A stretch of DNA of 5,148 nucleotides, taken from contig DYDC01000212.1 of NCBI GenBank assembly GCA_020718125.1, positions 1 through 5,148 of the forward strand, read 5' to 3'. The notes under the pieces were generated by a model that saw only the letters and a list, made by a program, of their open reading frames with translations, ran no database searches and was not told the origin of the DNA. The DNA is from Methylacidiphilum sp. GTDB lineage: Bacteria > Verrucomicrobiota > Verrucomicrobiia > CAIQCK01. Of this stretch, positions 5,123 to 5,148 are shown piece after piece; within the stretch, counting starts at the first letter, position 1, and every line of letters begins with the position of its first letter. Position numbers and translations under genes: made by a program.

Positions 5123-5148
5123 ACTGAGCAATGGGGGTCAGGTCTCAA

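Overview
The window is GC-rich (roughly 60-65% by eye) and almost every real gene lies on the minus strand, so the transcript reads from the right edge to the left. A secreted PQQ-type beta-propeller with a W-P-Q-F-H-G-P-x-R-D start, a DUF433/DUF5615 toxin-antitoxin pair and GC-rich short palindromes together suggest a member of the Planctomycetota-Verrucomicrobiota group, more likely Verrucomicrobiota. This is an inference from gene style. No rRNA or marker gene here settles it.

In order of transcription: (1) tlyA, a TlyA-family rRNA 2'-O-methyltransferase with an S4 RNA-binding domain (5056-4319), preceded by an imperfect hairpin and a possible promoter at the right edge. (2) nadK, NAD kinase (4349-3510), starting at TTG and overlapping the end of tlyA by 31 bases. 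(3) A DUF433 antitoxin (3492-3244). (4) A DUF5615 PIN-like toxin (3247-2882), overlapping the antitoxin by the four bases GTGA. (5) An exported PQQ-like beta-propeller protein (2874-1630) that starts 7 bases after the toxin stop. These five genes are packed without real gaps and look like one operon, or one operon with an internal antitoxin promoter. After a 110-base gap holding a GC-rich hairpin comes (6) a PfkB-family sugar kinase related to 2-keto-3-deoxygluconate kinase (1519-440).

The left 440 bases hold no intact gene. They carry the C-terminal remnant of an ISAs1-like transposase on the plus strand (2 to about 150). It runs straight into a concentric palindrome (154-293), at whose heart sit two opposed REP-like hairpins. 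Each has an 8-bp stem, a 3-base loop and a GTGG or GTAG foot. The 12-base foot CGTTGTGGGCCG recurs exactly at the hairpin between the propeller and kinase genes, so this looks like a dispersed repeat family.

No single pathway joins the genes. tlyA and nadK are housekeeping neighbours found together in many bacteria, the toxin-antitoxin pair is an accessory cassette lodged behind them, and the propeller and kinase are probably envelope and carbohydrate functions. I see no CRISPR array, tRNA or rRNA. The least explained part is the palindromic repeat family and its position against a truncated transposase. I see no convincing evidence for a wholly new multi-gene system.
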